A stretch of DNA of 16,955 bases from Mycogone perniciosa (lineage: Eukaryota; Ascomycota; Sordariomycetes; Hypocreales; Hypocreaceae). The translations under genes were made by a program, and so were the position numbers. Positions 1-9,896 of the stretch are shown in pieces (the first letter of the stretch is position 1; the number at the start of each line of letters is the position of its first letter). The stretch is taken from assembly GCA_025331125.1 (NCBI GenBank), contig JAOALB010000332.1, positions 1 through 16,955 on the forward strand, written 5' to 3'. The notes below the pieces were generated by a model, which worked only from the letters and a program-made list of their open reading frames with translations, had not been told where the DNA came from and did no database searches.

Positions 1-43
1 CATGTCAAGCCGACCACGCCAACGGATATTACAAAGCATTTGG

Positions 44-73
44 CCCCCCCCCCCCCTTTTTTTTTCTTTTTTC
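44..73 (+). repeat. Poly-C/poly-T homopyrimidine tract
   Basis: Thirteen C residues (44-56) run directly into nine T residues, one C, then T residues to about 72. Such pure pyrimidine tracts are length-unstable and prone to sequencing error, so the exact count is uncertain. A nucleosome-free or triplex-forming role is possible but is inference only. Confidence 0.85.
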
Positions 74-280
74 AACGCAGCCCGATGGTCAACAGCCGCA
101 TGCATAAACAAAGAGTAATATCGAACGCCGTCGTTCATTTAGCATCCTTTTTTTTGTCGTCTGCGTGGTGGTGTTACATATTATTAGTGGGTGCAACGCA
201 CCACCAACACAGCGTGAGACATCGAGGTTAACGAGTCCCAAGGCGGACGGACGCGAGATCTCAACGATATTAAAAGATAG

Positions 281-1004
281 TACGGAGTAGTCGAACTACC
301 ACTATTACACGTATTATATACTCCGTATATCCGAAATAGTTCACGAGTGACGTGATACAGGACCCCCCTCCTGGGTCTGTGAATGAATGTGCCCAGCAAG
401 AAATGAAAGGGATTAATCATCCCAAAAATTAAAATTAAAATAGGTCTTCAGCGCCAAAGCGGATCTCTCATTCCCCTCAATCTTGAAAATGCACCATTCC
501 TGCGGCTGATCCTTAGCGTCAAGTCAAGGTGGGCGCTGAAAGGTAAAGTGAGCAGGAGATTAACAAACCTTGGATTTCTTCTTTTTCTTTTCTTCTTCAA
601 CGCGTGCGTCCTAGTAGTACATAGACAGAGTACTATATACATAATGAGTTCATAGGTTATGGTGGCACGAGCAGTAGCAGGAACAATAGCACGGAGTAGT
701 ACGGAGTATATACTACCATGCTGGTCGGGCTTCTTCCGGCTTGGGGGATCAAACTATTCATCGCACACATTAATAATAATATTAGTACGGAGTATTACCA
801 GCTCGTCTTGGAGACTGTTTCCCCATTCCCCTGCGCACTAACCATTCTAACTATACGGAAAATTAACATCAAATACTACTAGTACTACTTCGTACTATCA
901 CTACTCGTACTACTGCGGAGTACTCCTCCATAGATAACAGGGCCGAGTGCAGTAGTATGCCCGAGCTTCACATAGTAGTAGTACATAGTATATAGTACGG
1001 AGCA
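281..1004. repeat. Dispersed TACGGAGTA motif copies
   Basis: Exact copies of TACGGAGTA lie at 281-289, 700-708 and 786-794, and an exact reverse copy (TACTCCGTA) at 319-327. One-base variants are at 690-698 (CACGGAGTA), 914-922 (TGCGGAGTA), 996-1004 (TACGGAGCA) and 886-894 (TACTTCGTA, reverse orientation). Many are flanked by TAG or AGT, giving the look of a TAGTACGGAGTAGT unit. The spacing is irregular, so this is neither a tandem array nor a CRISPR. The motif could be the footprint of a small repeat family or a recurrent regulatory word; I cannot tell which. Confidence 0.75.
447..540. repeat. 9-bp inverted repeat with 76-nt spacer
   Basis: TTCAGCGCC at 447-455 is the exact reverse complement of GGCGCTGAA at 532-540. 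The arms do not extend. This could be the remnant of a small inverted-repeat element, but chance is not excluded at this length and spacing. Confidence 0.25.
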
Positions 1005-1015
1005 CACGCGATTTC

Positions 1016-1075
1016 ATGCCTAAACTTTGTTGCTGCTGGCTGGCTTGTGCGGGATACTACGATACCACTATGTGA
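1016..1075 (+). promoter_or_regulatory. Possible upstream ORF in the leader of the 1270 gene
   Basis: An ATG at 1016 opens a 19-codon frame that ends at TGA 1073-1075. It is out of frame with the main start at 1270 and is unusually rich in cysteine near its start (three Cys in a row). If transcription starts upstream of 1016, this would act as a uORF that reduces initiation at 1270. A second out-of-frame ATG at 1194 opens a frame that runs past 1270 to about 1595. That suggests either that the transcript begins between 1197 and 1270 or that scanning is leaky. No transcript evidence is available. Confidence 0.25.
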
Positions 1076-1269
1076 GACACTGGAGATCCCTCTCTAGTAA
1101 TAATACTAGGGCCCCCTTCTCTTTCTTGGCTCTGTTGCTATTAGTACTATTACTACTATTACATACTGGGACACACCACACAGGACAGCTTACATGCAAC
1201 ACACGCATCCACTCAACAGCAACAGCAGGAAGAGCAGCAGCAGCAGCGATATCAGCGACATCAGCGGCG

Positions 1270-2864
1270 ATGTTAATCGCCTTCGCCCAAAGGCGAGCCG
1301 TTCTAGGCAGTGCCATATTTGTGATATCGCTGATTGTCTACGTCTGGTGCTTCCATCTGCTCAACAACCTAGGCGGTGGCATCCCGTCCTTGAATCATCA
1401 CATCGACAACCTCTTGAACAAAAACAAAAACAACAACAGCAACAGCAACAGCAACAGCAACAACCAGGACCACGATCAACACCACGATCAACATCACGAG
1501 CACGAATGCCCTGTAGGTACACATCGACATGTCACGAACGAAACCCTCTGCGTTCCGAACGAGAAAGGCCGCCAGCCTTGGAAGCGGCCGTCTGAGGTGA
1601 AGAAGATCATGGGGCTGGTGTTTTTCGGCCGTCGCGCCACCGTCTCGATCCTGGATTGCTACCTGAAGGTGAATTGCATCGCGAGTAGAGGGGGGCATTG
1701 ATTGGTTAATTGCGCTGCGGATACTGGTGTGCTAACGCAAGAGGCCGGTTGACAGCGCAACTTGGTCAAGCATGGAGGCGTCCTCGACGGCGTCATTTTC
1801 CTCCAGCGAACCAGAGACGCGACCGACTTGAAGTTCCTCGACAAGCTGATTGAGAGCGAGCCCGACTATGAGCGATGGGAGATCGATCTCAGCCGAGGCG
1901 GATACGCCTCCTCCTACGACAAGATCGAAGACGATGTCCTCTACATTAAGATGGACGATGACATTGTATGGATCCCTCCCATGCCCCTCCTATCGCCCGC
2001 AATAGCGCATCCATACTCATACATACCCACCATAGGTCTACATCGAGGACACTGTCCTACCCTCCCTCGTGACCACCAAAGCCACCCATCCTGAATTCTA
2101 CGTCGTCTCCGCCAACGTCGTCAACCAGCCTTTGCTGAGCTGGGTGCACTGGAGCCTCGGCGCCGTGAGGCCCTATCTTCCCGAGTTGAACACACCCTAC
2201 CCAGCCCCCAAGCCTGGCACCAAGTTGGACTGGCGGACATCCCTGCTTCCCGCTTGGGACGGCTCTAGCAACTTCGAAGTCAAAGACTGGTCTCCTCCGG
2301 ACCACCAGAAGCACCGATGGCTGCCCTTGAGGGGCAAGGTTGACCACGTCCTCGACCGAACACCGATCCTAGAGACCGATTACGATCCATTCGGCGCCGG
2401 CTGGTCGAAGTGGCAGGTCGCTGCCCAGGAGCATTACAGCTTGTTTGAGAACATTGAGAATGGCGAGCTGAACCGGTATCGCTTCGGCACCTGGGATTTC
2501 CAGTATCGCCGCATGGGCATCCAGTTCATTGCCATATCAGGCAAGGATATCAACCAGGCCAAACCCATTGCAGGTGATGATGAGCATCATTTCGCCGTTA
2601 CCATGCCCCAGAAGCTTGGAAGGCGTGAGTTACACCCCCAGTTATGGCAGTCGGTTGCAGCAACCCAGTACTGACACTTTTTTTCTATTTGCAGATGCTG
2701 TAGCAGATGGCGGTGGTGTTGTTTCGCACTACAGCTTTAGCCCCCAGAGTGGAAACGAAAAAATCGGACAAACCGACATCCTTGAGCGCTACCGATCCTA
2801 CGCTGAAGAGTTCATCTGTGAGGGACCCATGCTGTGGGATTCTGTCTTGGATAAACACTCATGA
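1270..2864 (+). CDS. Predicted type II membrane protein with DDD motif (glycosyltransferase-like), four exons
   Basis: The spliced product is 455 residues from exons 1270-1668, 1756-1965, 2036-2624 and 2695-2864 (stop TGA 2862-2864). ATG 1270 is the first in-frame Met. Residues 1-9 are short and basic, 10-31 form one hydrophobic membrane span, and 50-78 are a low-complexity Asn/Ser then Asp/Gln/His stalk. Cys80 and Cys94 flank the NET sequon at Asn90. The globular part starts near 111 (KKIMGLVFFGRR). It contains KMDDDIVYIED (198-208) with three Asp at 200-202 like the metal-binding DxD of GT-A enzymes, SANVVNQPLLSWVHW (228-242), and a later DDEHHF (384-389). The single N-terminal anchor plus lumenal domain fits a Golgi glycosyltransferase. 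I recall similar uncharacterised proteins in many filamentous fungi, but know of no tested activity; donor and acceptor are unknown. All splice joins restore uninterrupted, plausible sequence, so the gene looks intact. Confidence 0.85.
1435..1502 (+). repeat. Coding microsatellite: (AACAGC)4 plus 12-bp His/Gln repeat
   Basis: Inside exon 1, AACAGC is repeated four times (1435-1458) and codes alternating Asn-Ser. It is followed from 1471 by about 2.5 copies of a 12-bp unit beginning CACGATCAA that codes Asp/Gln/His. Both periods are multiples of three, so gain or loss of units keeps the frame. The result is a flexible hydrophilic stalk with clustered histidines between the membrane anchor and the globular domain. 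Metal binding by the histidines is possible but not shown. A clean period in otherwise complex coding DNA points to recent slippage. Confidence 0.85.
1669..1755 (+). other. Intron 1 (87 nt, phase 0)
   Basis: The donor GTGAAT follows the AAG codon at 1666-1668, the branch-point match GCTAAC is at 1731-1736, and the acceptor is ACAG ending at 1755. Removing it joins CYLK to RNLVKHGGVLD without loss of frame. Reading through instead gives a stop shortly after (about 1699-1701). Confidence 0.85.
1966..2035 (+). other. Intron 2 (70 nt, phase 0)
   Basis: The donor GTATGG at 1966 and acceptor ATAG ending at 2035 split the key motif exactly between Ile203 and Val204 of MDDDIVYIED. The branch point is less clear; ACTCAT-like words before the acceptor are candidates. 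The join restores the acidic motif followed by DTVLPSLV, which supports the boundaries. Confidence 0.82.
2625..2694 (+). other. Intron 3 (70 nt, phase 1)
   Basis: It has a consensus donor GTGAGT at 2625, a CTGAC branch-point match at 2671-2675, a T-rich tract, and acceptor GCAG ending at 2694. It splits the His400 codon (C | AT) and joins PQKLGR to HAVADGGGVVSHYSF. Confidence 0.88.
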
Positions 2865-3406
2865 CCTGGATTGGTTCTTCCTTTCTAAGAGAACAGTGCT
2901 TGGGCGGAAAGGTGGAGTTTGGAAACAAAAGGCTTTTTGTAATACATACACCGATCGACCCTTTTTAATGGTTTTACAGTGGTGTTTGGCGATCCTGGAG
3001 TTGGGCTTGGAGACTACGTTTTTTGTTTTACCAAAGCTGAGTTGGGAAAGGAAGAATAAGCATGGAATCAGCGATTTTCGTCTTTAGCTATTTTTCCCAA
3101 AAACGTTACGACACGCATATACAACGAGGGATATATTATCCCATTGGGACGGTTTGGAACGCAAACAATACACGGAACTATTTCGAAGGATGAGGGCTTG
3201 AATGAAAGTAGAAAGAGGGCTGGCAATCTTTCACCAAGCGAGCTTCAAAAAGTAGTGGGCGGTCGGAGTAATCATGCATACGGCTGAATCAACTAAGCTC
3301 TCTGAGTCATGGCGTTGATGTTTTGAGAAGCAGTGGTCTCCTCTTCCATCTGAGCCCAAGAACACCTCACTATATATCCCTCTTCAACAATATTCATCAC
3401 GTTGCC
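2865..3406 (+). promoter_or_regulatory. 3' flank of the DDD-motif gene and promoter of the acetyltransferase gene
   Basis: No coding frame here looks real. The left part is T-rich with AATAAG-like words around 3055 that could help 3' end formation, though no consensus AATAAA is obvious. On the right, a TATA-like TATATATC lies at 3371-3378, about 30 nt before the acetyltransferase ATG, which sits in a good context (GTTGCCATGG). A tiny five-codon upstream frame opens at ATG 3309 and stops at TGA 3324-3326, upstream of the TATA-like word. It matters only if transcription begins farther left. Confidence 0.45.
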
Positions 3407-4108
3407 ATGGTTCAGCCAACACCTCTCGAACGGATCGCCGTCAAAACCTCTCTCCCCTCTCTCCCCTACCCTCCAACACCCTCCCGCCCCATCATCAAAA
3501 CGGAGCGTCTGCTTCTCCGCCCATATGCACGAAGCGACCTCGAGGGCATTTACGCACTGCGCAGTCAGCCGGAAGTCATGCGCTGGTCCCCCACTGGAAC
3601 CCCCGATCCGGACATGGAAACCTCGCGTGCGATTCTTGAAACCAAGTTATCCGCTAAAGGAGAGCGCAATATGAACTACGTCGTTTGCTTGTTGTCTACG
3701 GGCGAGATGATAGGTGTATGCGGTGTGCATAATAGAGAGGGTTTCTTAGGCTGGCCTATGATAGGATACATGCTTCGGAAAGAAGCTTGGGGGGAAGGGT
3801 ATGCCACTGAGATGGTGAGGGGGATGATGAGAGCTTGGTGGGAGTTTCCGAGAATGGAGGTTGACATCAAAGTTGATAGGAATACTCTGGCTGAGGAAGA
3901 GATTGGGGAGGAGGGGGTTGTGGCGAGAGAGTGTGTTACGGCGATTACGGTGGAGGAGAATACAGCGAGTAGGGGGGTTTTGAGGAAGTGTGGGTTTGAG
4001 TTGGGAAAGATTCTGGTTGAAAAGGATTTGAGGGACTTGACACAGACTGTTGAGCTTTATTGCTATGTAGCAAGGAGGCCGGAGAGCGGTGATGAGCTGA
4101 AGCAGTAA
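3407..4108 (+). CDS. GNAT-family N-acetyltransferase (RimJ-like)
   Basis: A single-exon gene of 233 residues, expected to move an acetyl group from acetyl-CoA to an amine; the substrate is not predictable. ATG 3407 is chosen because it is the first in-frame Met and has a strong context. Residues 1-28 are a Pro-rich leader. The fold begins at TERLLLRPYARSDL (32-45), the usual start of RimJ/RimL-like GNATs. The core strand GEMIGVCGVH (99-108) is followed by GWPMIGYML (115-123). The acetyl-CoA pyrophosphate loop is KEAWGEGYATE (125-135) and the last conserved helix is VEENTASRGVLRKCGF (182-197). An acidic, Gly/Glu-rich loop at about 157-175 looks like a lineage-specific insertion. With no signal or membrane segment, it is probably cytosolic. 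Length is normal to slightly long for a single-domain GNAT, and key motifs are intact. It shares strand but no evident pathway with its neighbour. Confidence 0.9.
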   Translation: MVQPTPLERIAVKTSLPSLPYPPTPSRPIIKTERLLLRPYARSDLEGIYALRSQPEVMRWSPTGTPDPDMETSRAILETKLSAKGERNMNYVVCLLSTGEMIGVCGVHNREGFLGWPMIGYMLRKEAWGEGYATEMVRGMMRAWWEFPRMEVDIKVDRNTLAEEEIGEEGVVARECVTAITVEENTASRGVLRKCGFELGKILVEKDLRDLTQTVELYCYVARRPESGDELKQ

Positions 4109-4430
4109 GTAAGTAGGTGGTTTTTGTCTTAACGATCCCCTTTTGCGGAAGGTTTCACCCCGTGCAAAGTTTAGTTATATCCTTAGTCGTTAAGTCTTAT
4201 CACGGCACGGAAAGGCAGGTCAGGGCAAATATCGTTATTGTGCCGTGGAGAGCATGAAAGCCCTGAGGCTCTACGAAAAGCTATAGCTAGGGACGCGTTA
4301 GGGCCTGGTCACGTAACCGGAGCTTACATAACAGGGCGTCAACATCGCGTTACGGTCGGTGCTGTAACAATACTCCCCCCTTTATCTCGCTATTTAGCCG
4401 CAAATAGCTATATTGCTTATATAAATTAAA
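4109..4430. other. Normal-GC transition zone, possible decayed repeat
   Basis: This is the 3' flank of the acetyltransferase gene and the last normal-composition DNA before the AT-rich block. It holds two short perfect inverted repeats: CTTAACGA 4128-4135 with TCGTTAAG 4187-4194, and CACGGCAC 4201-4208 with GTGCCGTG 4240-4247. Bases 4280-4380 are rich in CpG and TAAC-type words and read as no known protein in any frame. It may be the end of a mobile element whose body lies in the AT-rich block, but I cannot identify a family. Confidence 0.4.
4389..4408. repeat. Small hairpin at the composition boundary
   Basis: GCTATTT (4389-4395) and AAATAGC (4402-4408) form a perfect 7-bp stem around the loop AGCCGC. 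It sits where G+C collapses. It could be chance, a terminator-like structure, or an element end. Confidence 0.3.
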
Positions 4431-7400
4431 ATTTTAAATAGTCTATCCTAATACTTTTAATATAAAGGTAAATAGGGCGAATTGTATATTTTTTGAATAT
4501 TAATAATAAATAATTTAATTATAGGCTTTAATATAATATAGGCTTTAATTAATATTTTATAGGCTTTAGTTTTTTTTAATTATTTCCTTTTTTTCCTTTT
4601 TTATAATTCTTTTTAATATTTATTATAATAGGCCTAGCTTTTTTAGGTTTTTTATATATAAGTTGTATATTACCCTTTTTTGGCTTTATAGGTCTTTAAT
4701 TAACTGCTATATAGCAGTATAGTATTTTTATTTAATAAAATAATAAAATTTATTATTATTATAATAATTTAAAAGCACTTTAAACTTTTTTTCTATATTC
4801 TATTTATATTATTTTCTGTTTTTAATACGTTACATTAAATATTTTTTTAATTTAACTTTATTAATTATTTTTTATGTAAAGTATAATAAAGTAATTATTT
4901 TAAATTATAAAAAGGGTTATATAAACTTAAAAAAGTCTTTATAATTCCTAATAAATTAATAATATAGGCTTATAAATATACCTTTATTATTATAAAGTAT
5001 TACTTATTTATTATTTAGCTTTTTATTAATTAATTAATTTTTATATTTTATATATTAATAAAAACTTTTTATTTAATAATATAAACTAATAGTACTTTTT
5101 TTATATTTTTAAAGCTTTAATAAAGGCCTTTAATTATATAATAATATATTTAAATTAATTAATAATAGTATTAATATAAAAAAACTCTTTTTTCTTTACT
5201 ATAAAAAGGTTTAGCAGGTAAAGCTATAAAGGCTTTATCTTTAAATAAAAGTTAAAATTATAATTAATAAGAAATAATAATATATTAATAGTTTTAAATA
5301 TTATATTATTTATAGTATATTTAATTAATCAAGGCTAATAAATTTAATTATTTTAATAAAAGTTAAGAAAAGCTTATAAATATTATTTTATATTTATATT
5401 AATTCTTTTAATTTAATTATTAATTTTAAAGTAAAAGGTTAACAATTATTTTAATATCACTTTTAATGACTTTAAAAGTGATTTTTAAAACTTTAATATA
5501 AACTGTATACTATAGTTTAATATAATATTATTAAATATATTATATAGGCAATAAATCTAATTACTTAATATATTAATTAATTTTTTATTAATAGTAAATT
5601 AATAAATACAAAATAATATATTTTTATAAAGCAGTAAACTATTATTAATAAATATTTATAAATAGTATTATAATAATAAAGTTTAAGTAGTAATATAATA
5701 TAATTAATAAAAGTATTTAACTATATATAAAATAAAATTAATATTAATTAAAAAAAGCTTAATAAAAAAGGTTTTAAAGCTTTTATATTAATATATAATT
5801 TATAAATTTATATAAATACTTTAATATCTTTTAAAATTTATAGCTATTAATATATTTAATTAATAAAACTTAAAGTTTTAAATTTATTTAAATATTTAAC
5901 TAAGCTATTAAAGTAATCTTTAAATAAAATTTATATATAAAGCTTAGTATTAAAGGGAATAAAAAGCGGCTTTTAATAATAAATTTTATTATTTATTATT
6001 TAATAATTATTTATAATAATTTAAAGTTCCCTATAAAGTTATTTTAGCTATTAATAGATATTAAAGTTTTAAAGTATAATTATTATTTCTTTTATTATAG
6101 TATTTTATTTAAATATTATCATTAAATTATTTATTAGTTTATTTTTATAAGTATTATTATACCTATAAAGGCAGCTTTTATAAATATTTTTATATTTAAT
6201 AATACTTTTTTTAAAATATTACTTAAACTTTAAAGTTAGAAAAACTTTATAAAAGGATAATATATTGCCTGTTTTTAATTTAATAATTAAAAGGGTTTAA
6301 TTTTATAAGTTTATTTTTTACTTTTTTATTTAAAGTATTAAACTTTATAGCTTTAAAGCTGGGTTAATAAATAATATAGAAATTAAAGTTAAAAAGGAAT
6401 TTAAACTATTAGATTTATTATGAATGTAAAGCTTTAATTAAAGTACAATATTTAAAGTTTTTATAGTTTATAATAATGCTAAATCTTTATAAGCTTTATA
6501 ATTTTAAATATTACTTTTTTATTACTTTAATAGTAATTAAAAGTGTCTTATTATAAATTTTATAATTATATTCTTAAATATTATACTTTATAGAAAAGAA
6601 TATAATAAAATATAAAATACCCTTTTTATTATACTATAATAACATACTGCTTAATATTTAATTAAAAGTATTTTTTCTTTAAATTATTTATTTATTATAA
6701 TTAAATAAAGTGAAAATTAAAATTAATTTAAAAGTATACTTAATTAAATTAAATACTTTTTATTATCTTTCTCTTTAAATATATAATTACTCTTTCTTTA
6801 AATGTTTATTTAATAATATAGCTATTTTAAAGTATTTTTAAATAAAATAATAGTAAAAGTTTATAAAATTAAAAAACTTTTATAAATCTGTTACTCTTTT
6901 AAGTAATTACTAGGTTAATATAGCTTTAACTTTTTTAAAGTTTATCTTTAATCCCTTTAAAGTAATAATTAAATTAAAGTATTGTATTTTTATTATTTTA
7001 AATTTACATTTAATAATATTAATTTAAAAGCTAATATTTTAAAGGCAGGCTATTACTTTATAAATATATGTTTAATATTCCTTTTAATTTAAAGAGTATA
7101 TAAAAGTATTATTAAAGTATATTAAATAAATATAATTAAAGGTTATAAACAGTATATTTAATATAATATTAAAATATAGTACATATACTATAAAGGCTAA
7201 AAGGTATAATTAATATTTTAAAAAGGCTAAACTTTATAGTAAATATTATTTTTTATATATCCCTTTAATAATATAAAGGTTATGAAATATAGTAATAATA
7301 TAAGATTTTATATATACCTTTCTATAATTTAAAGTATTAAAGGCTTTTTAAATTAATAATAATAATATTATTTAACTTTTAATAGTTTTAATAAATATAA

Positions 7401-9844
7401 ATACTACCTTTTAATTTTATAGTTCAAAGGAAAAGAGTAATATATTATAGTTATAATTTATAGATAAATCCTTTTATTAAATAATAATGTAACTATGTCT
7501 TTATTTTTTATAGTTTATTAAATAAAATAGTTTATGTCTCTAATATAAAAAGTCTTTTTTCATAATATTTTAATTTATAATTTTAGGCCTATTATAAAGG
7601 AAATTTATTTATTATTTTAATAAAAAAATATTATATAGGTTATATAATTAAAATAATAGTTTTTTGAAAGTATTTAATTTACTAAATTTAAATTTCTTTA
7701 TTATAAATTTCTTTATATTAATAACTATAATCTTTTTTAATTATATTAAACAGTAATATTTATTAATAATATTATATATTCTTTTAAGAATATTATTTTT
7801 ATATTAATATTGGCTTTTTACTTTATAAATATTTATTTAAAAGTTTATTTAAAAGCTTTAATAGACTGATAAGCATTAATTCTTTAATTTAAATAATTTA
7901 ATTAATCTTTTTTTAAATTACTTTTATTATATAAATATATAATTAATAATAAAAGATAGTAAAGTTTATAGCTGCTATAATTTATATTTTGATTATATTT
8001 AAATATATGTTTTTTTTTAGTTTAATTTAATTTTACAGAAATTATATATTAAAGAATAATAGTAATAGCTTTAATAAAGGTTTTCCTTTTTATTATTAGC
8101 TATAAATTATAAAAGTAGGCAGTAGCTTTATATATATTTAATTTAAAATTATCTATACTTATATTTCTTTATTATTAATTTTACTATACTTATAGGTTAT
8201 ATAGTAATATTAATTTAGTATTAAGGTTTATCGAATATATAATTTATAGGCTCCCTTTTTAATCAAATTATAATTTTCCTTTTTAAAAGTATTTTTAATT
8301 AATAATTATAAATATAATATATTTATTTATTTAATTCAATTAAGCTTTACTTTATTTAAAATATCCTTGATTATTAATTGCTAATAATATATATTCTTCA
8401 TATTTACTTTAATAAAGTTATTTTTTATTTTAATAGGTATTAAAGTTTATATAAAGCTCGTTATATTTTTTACAAAGTAATATTTATAATAGTAATAAAA
8501 TGTAACAATAATAGTTAACTTCTTTTAAAAGTAGACTTTATTATTATTATAAATAATAAAATTAATATAAACTTTATGTTTATTTATTTATAAAAGTTAT
8601 ATTTCCTTTTAAAGAAATAAATATATATATAATTATTTAAAATATATTTAATAATAACATAAACTTTTTTTATAAACTTAATTAATTTTATTATTATAAT
8701 TAATTTTTTAAAAAAATACAAATTCAAGCTATATATTAAAAGTATAATGTAATAACTTTATATATATTATTTTATATTTATAATTATGAATATTCTTTTT
8801 CGAAGATTAAATCACTTTTTCTCTTTTTGTATATATTATTTTTATATATTTATTTTATTTATAATTATAATATAAAAAAATAATATAGATTAATTATAAT
8901 ATTATATTTTAAAATATATTTTATAATAAAGTTAAAAAGAATATATACTTGATTTCTTAAATAATATATTTATTAAATATATTATTAACTTTATTATCTA
9001 TTTAATTAATAATAATCTTAATATTTATTTTCAATATAAATGAAAGTTATAACTATATAGATATAGCTTTTTAAAAGTTTACAGTAAAGCTTTATACTTT
9101 CTTTTATAATATTATATTATAGTTTTAATAAAAGTTAATAGCTACCTTTATATTAAATTAAATTTAATTTCTTTATCCCGTATATTAAAATTAGATTCTG
9201 ATTTATTTCATGAACATTAATTGTTAAAATTCATCTTTTATACATTTATTTATAATTTATATTATTAATGTTAAAACAGAATAAATAAATTATTTAAATT
9301 TCTTTATAGTTTATTATTACTTTTCAATTTACTTTCAAATAGCAATCTTCTTAATAAATTAGTTTTCAAGCCTTACAATATATATAAAATATTTGATTTA
9401 TATTAATAATAATTATATAACTATAAATATAAAATTAAATAGTATTTATAAAATAATATATTAAAATTATATTATTAAGTTTATAATATTTATTAAAAAG
9501 GTATAATATTTTAAGAGGCTAATAAAGTTTATAAATATAATTATATTTTAATTTCTTTTCTTAAAAAGAATTTAATGATATTTTAAAAACAGGTTTAATA
9601 ATAATACGATTATATAATTTATAAAGTCTTTATTAAATTAAAAAACATTTTCAAAAATAAATGTATTTTTAATAGTTGTGTTACTTGTTTATATAATAAA
9701 ATTAATAAAATAACAGCTATTAATTCTTTTTTATTAAAGAAAGCAATATTTTATATAGTTTATAACTCTTGTTAAAAAGGTTCTTTTAATATACATTTAT
9801 AATAAATTTATTATCTTTATCTTACTTTTTTATATTTTATAAAA

Positions 9845-9896
9845 TCTTAAAAAAGGATTATATTTTATGAATTCTTAAAAAAGGATTATGTTTCTT
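9845..9896 (+). repeat. 28-bp tandem duplication
   Basis: TCTTAAAAAAGGATTAT occurs at 9845-9861 and again at 9873-9889, a 28-bp period. The second unit diverges after about 9890, and a partial third unit may precede the first. A 17-nt identity including GG is unlikely to be chance this close together, so this is a local duplication. Confidence 0.6.

Larger units (their letters stand above)
1..1269. other. Intergenic / 5' flank without a supported gene
   Basis: No reading frame here has family-like composition or splice structure, and the short open frames on both strands look random. The stretch holds a C-then-T homopolymer tract near the left edge, many TAG/TAC/ACT triplets that look like decayed microsatellite, and repeated copies of TACGGAGTA on both strands. 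Its right end must contain the promoter and 5' leader of the gene starting at 1270, but I see no clear TATA box there. A pyrimidine-rich patch lies around 577-600. The left part could belong to an upstream gene outside the window. Confidence 0.7.

Noticed and set aside
281..1004. CRISPR-like array from the TACGGAGTA copies
   Set aside because: The repeats are only 9 bp, in both orientations and at irregular distances, in a eukaryotic genome. They do not have the form of a CRISPR array.
1068..1698. Reverse-strand open frames across exon 1
   Set aside because: They are antisense shadows. Their Ala/Val-rich or Val-repeat content comes from the AACAGC microsatellite read backwards, and the forward frame has splice sites and a coherent protein.
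4128..4247. Terminal inverted repeats of a named DNA transposon
   Set aside because: Both inverted pairs have only 8-bp arms, with no matching target-site duplication and no transposase; naming a family would be a guess.
4238..4429. 63-codon open frame downstream of the acetyltransferase gene
   Set aside because: It has no ATG start, no recognisable domain, and runs into the AT-rich block. It overlaps inverted repeats and looks like a chance frame.
4521..4568. Three copies of ATAGGCTTTA
   Set aside because: Spacing is 17 and 21 bp and the GGCTTT word is a common surviving context across this part of the block, so no tandem array is claimed.
5456..5482. 11-bp perfect stem with a 5-nt loop (ATCACTTTTAA with its complement)
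   Set aside because: At about 88% AT, stems of 10-11 bp with short loops are expected several times in 12.5 kb. The similar 10-bp stem at 12680-12707 and 9-bp stem at 11278-11302 are set aside for the same reason.
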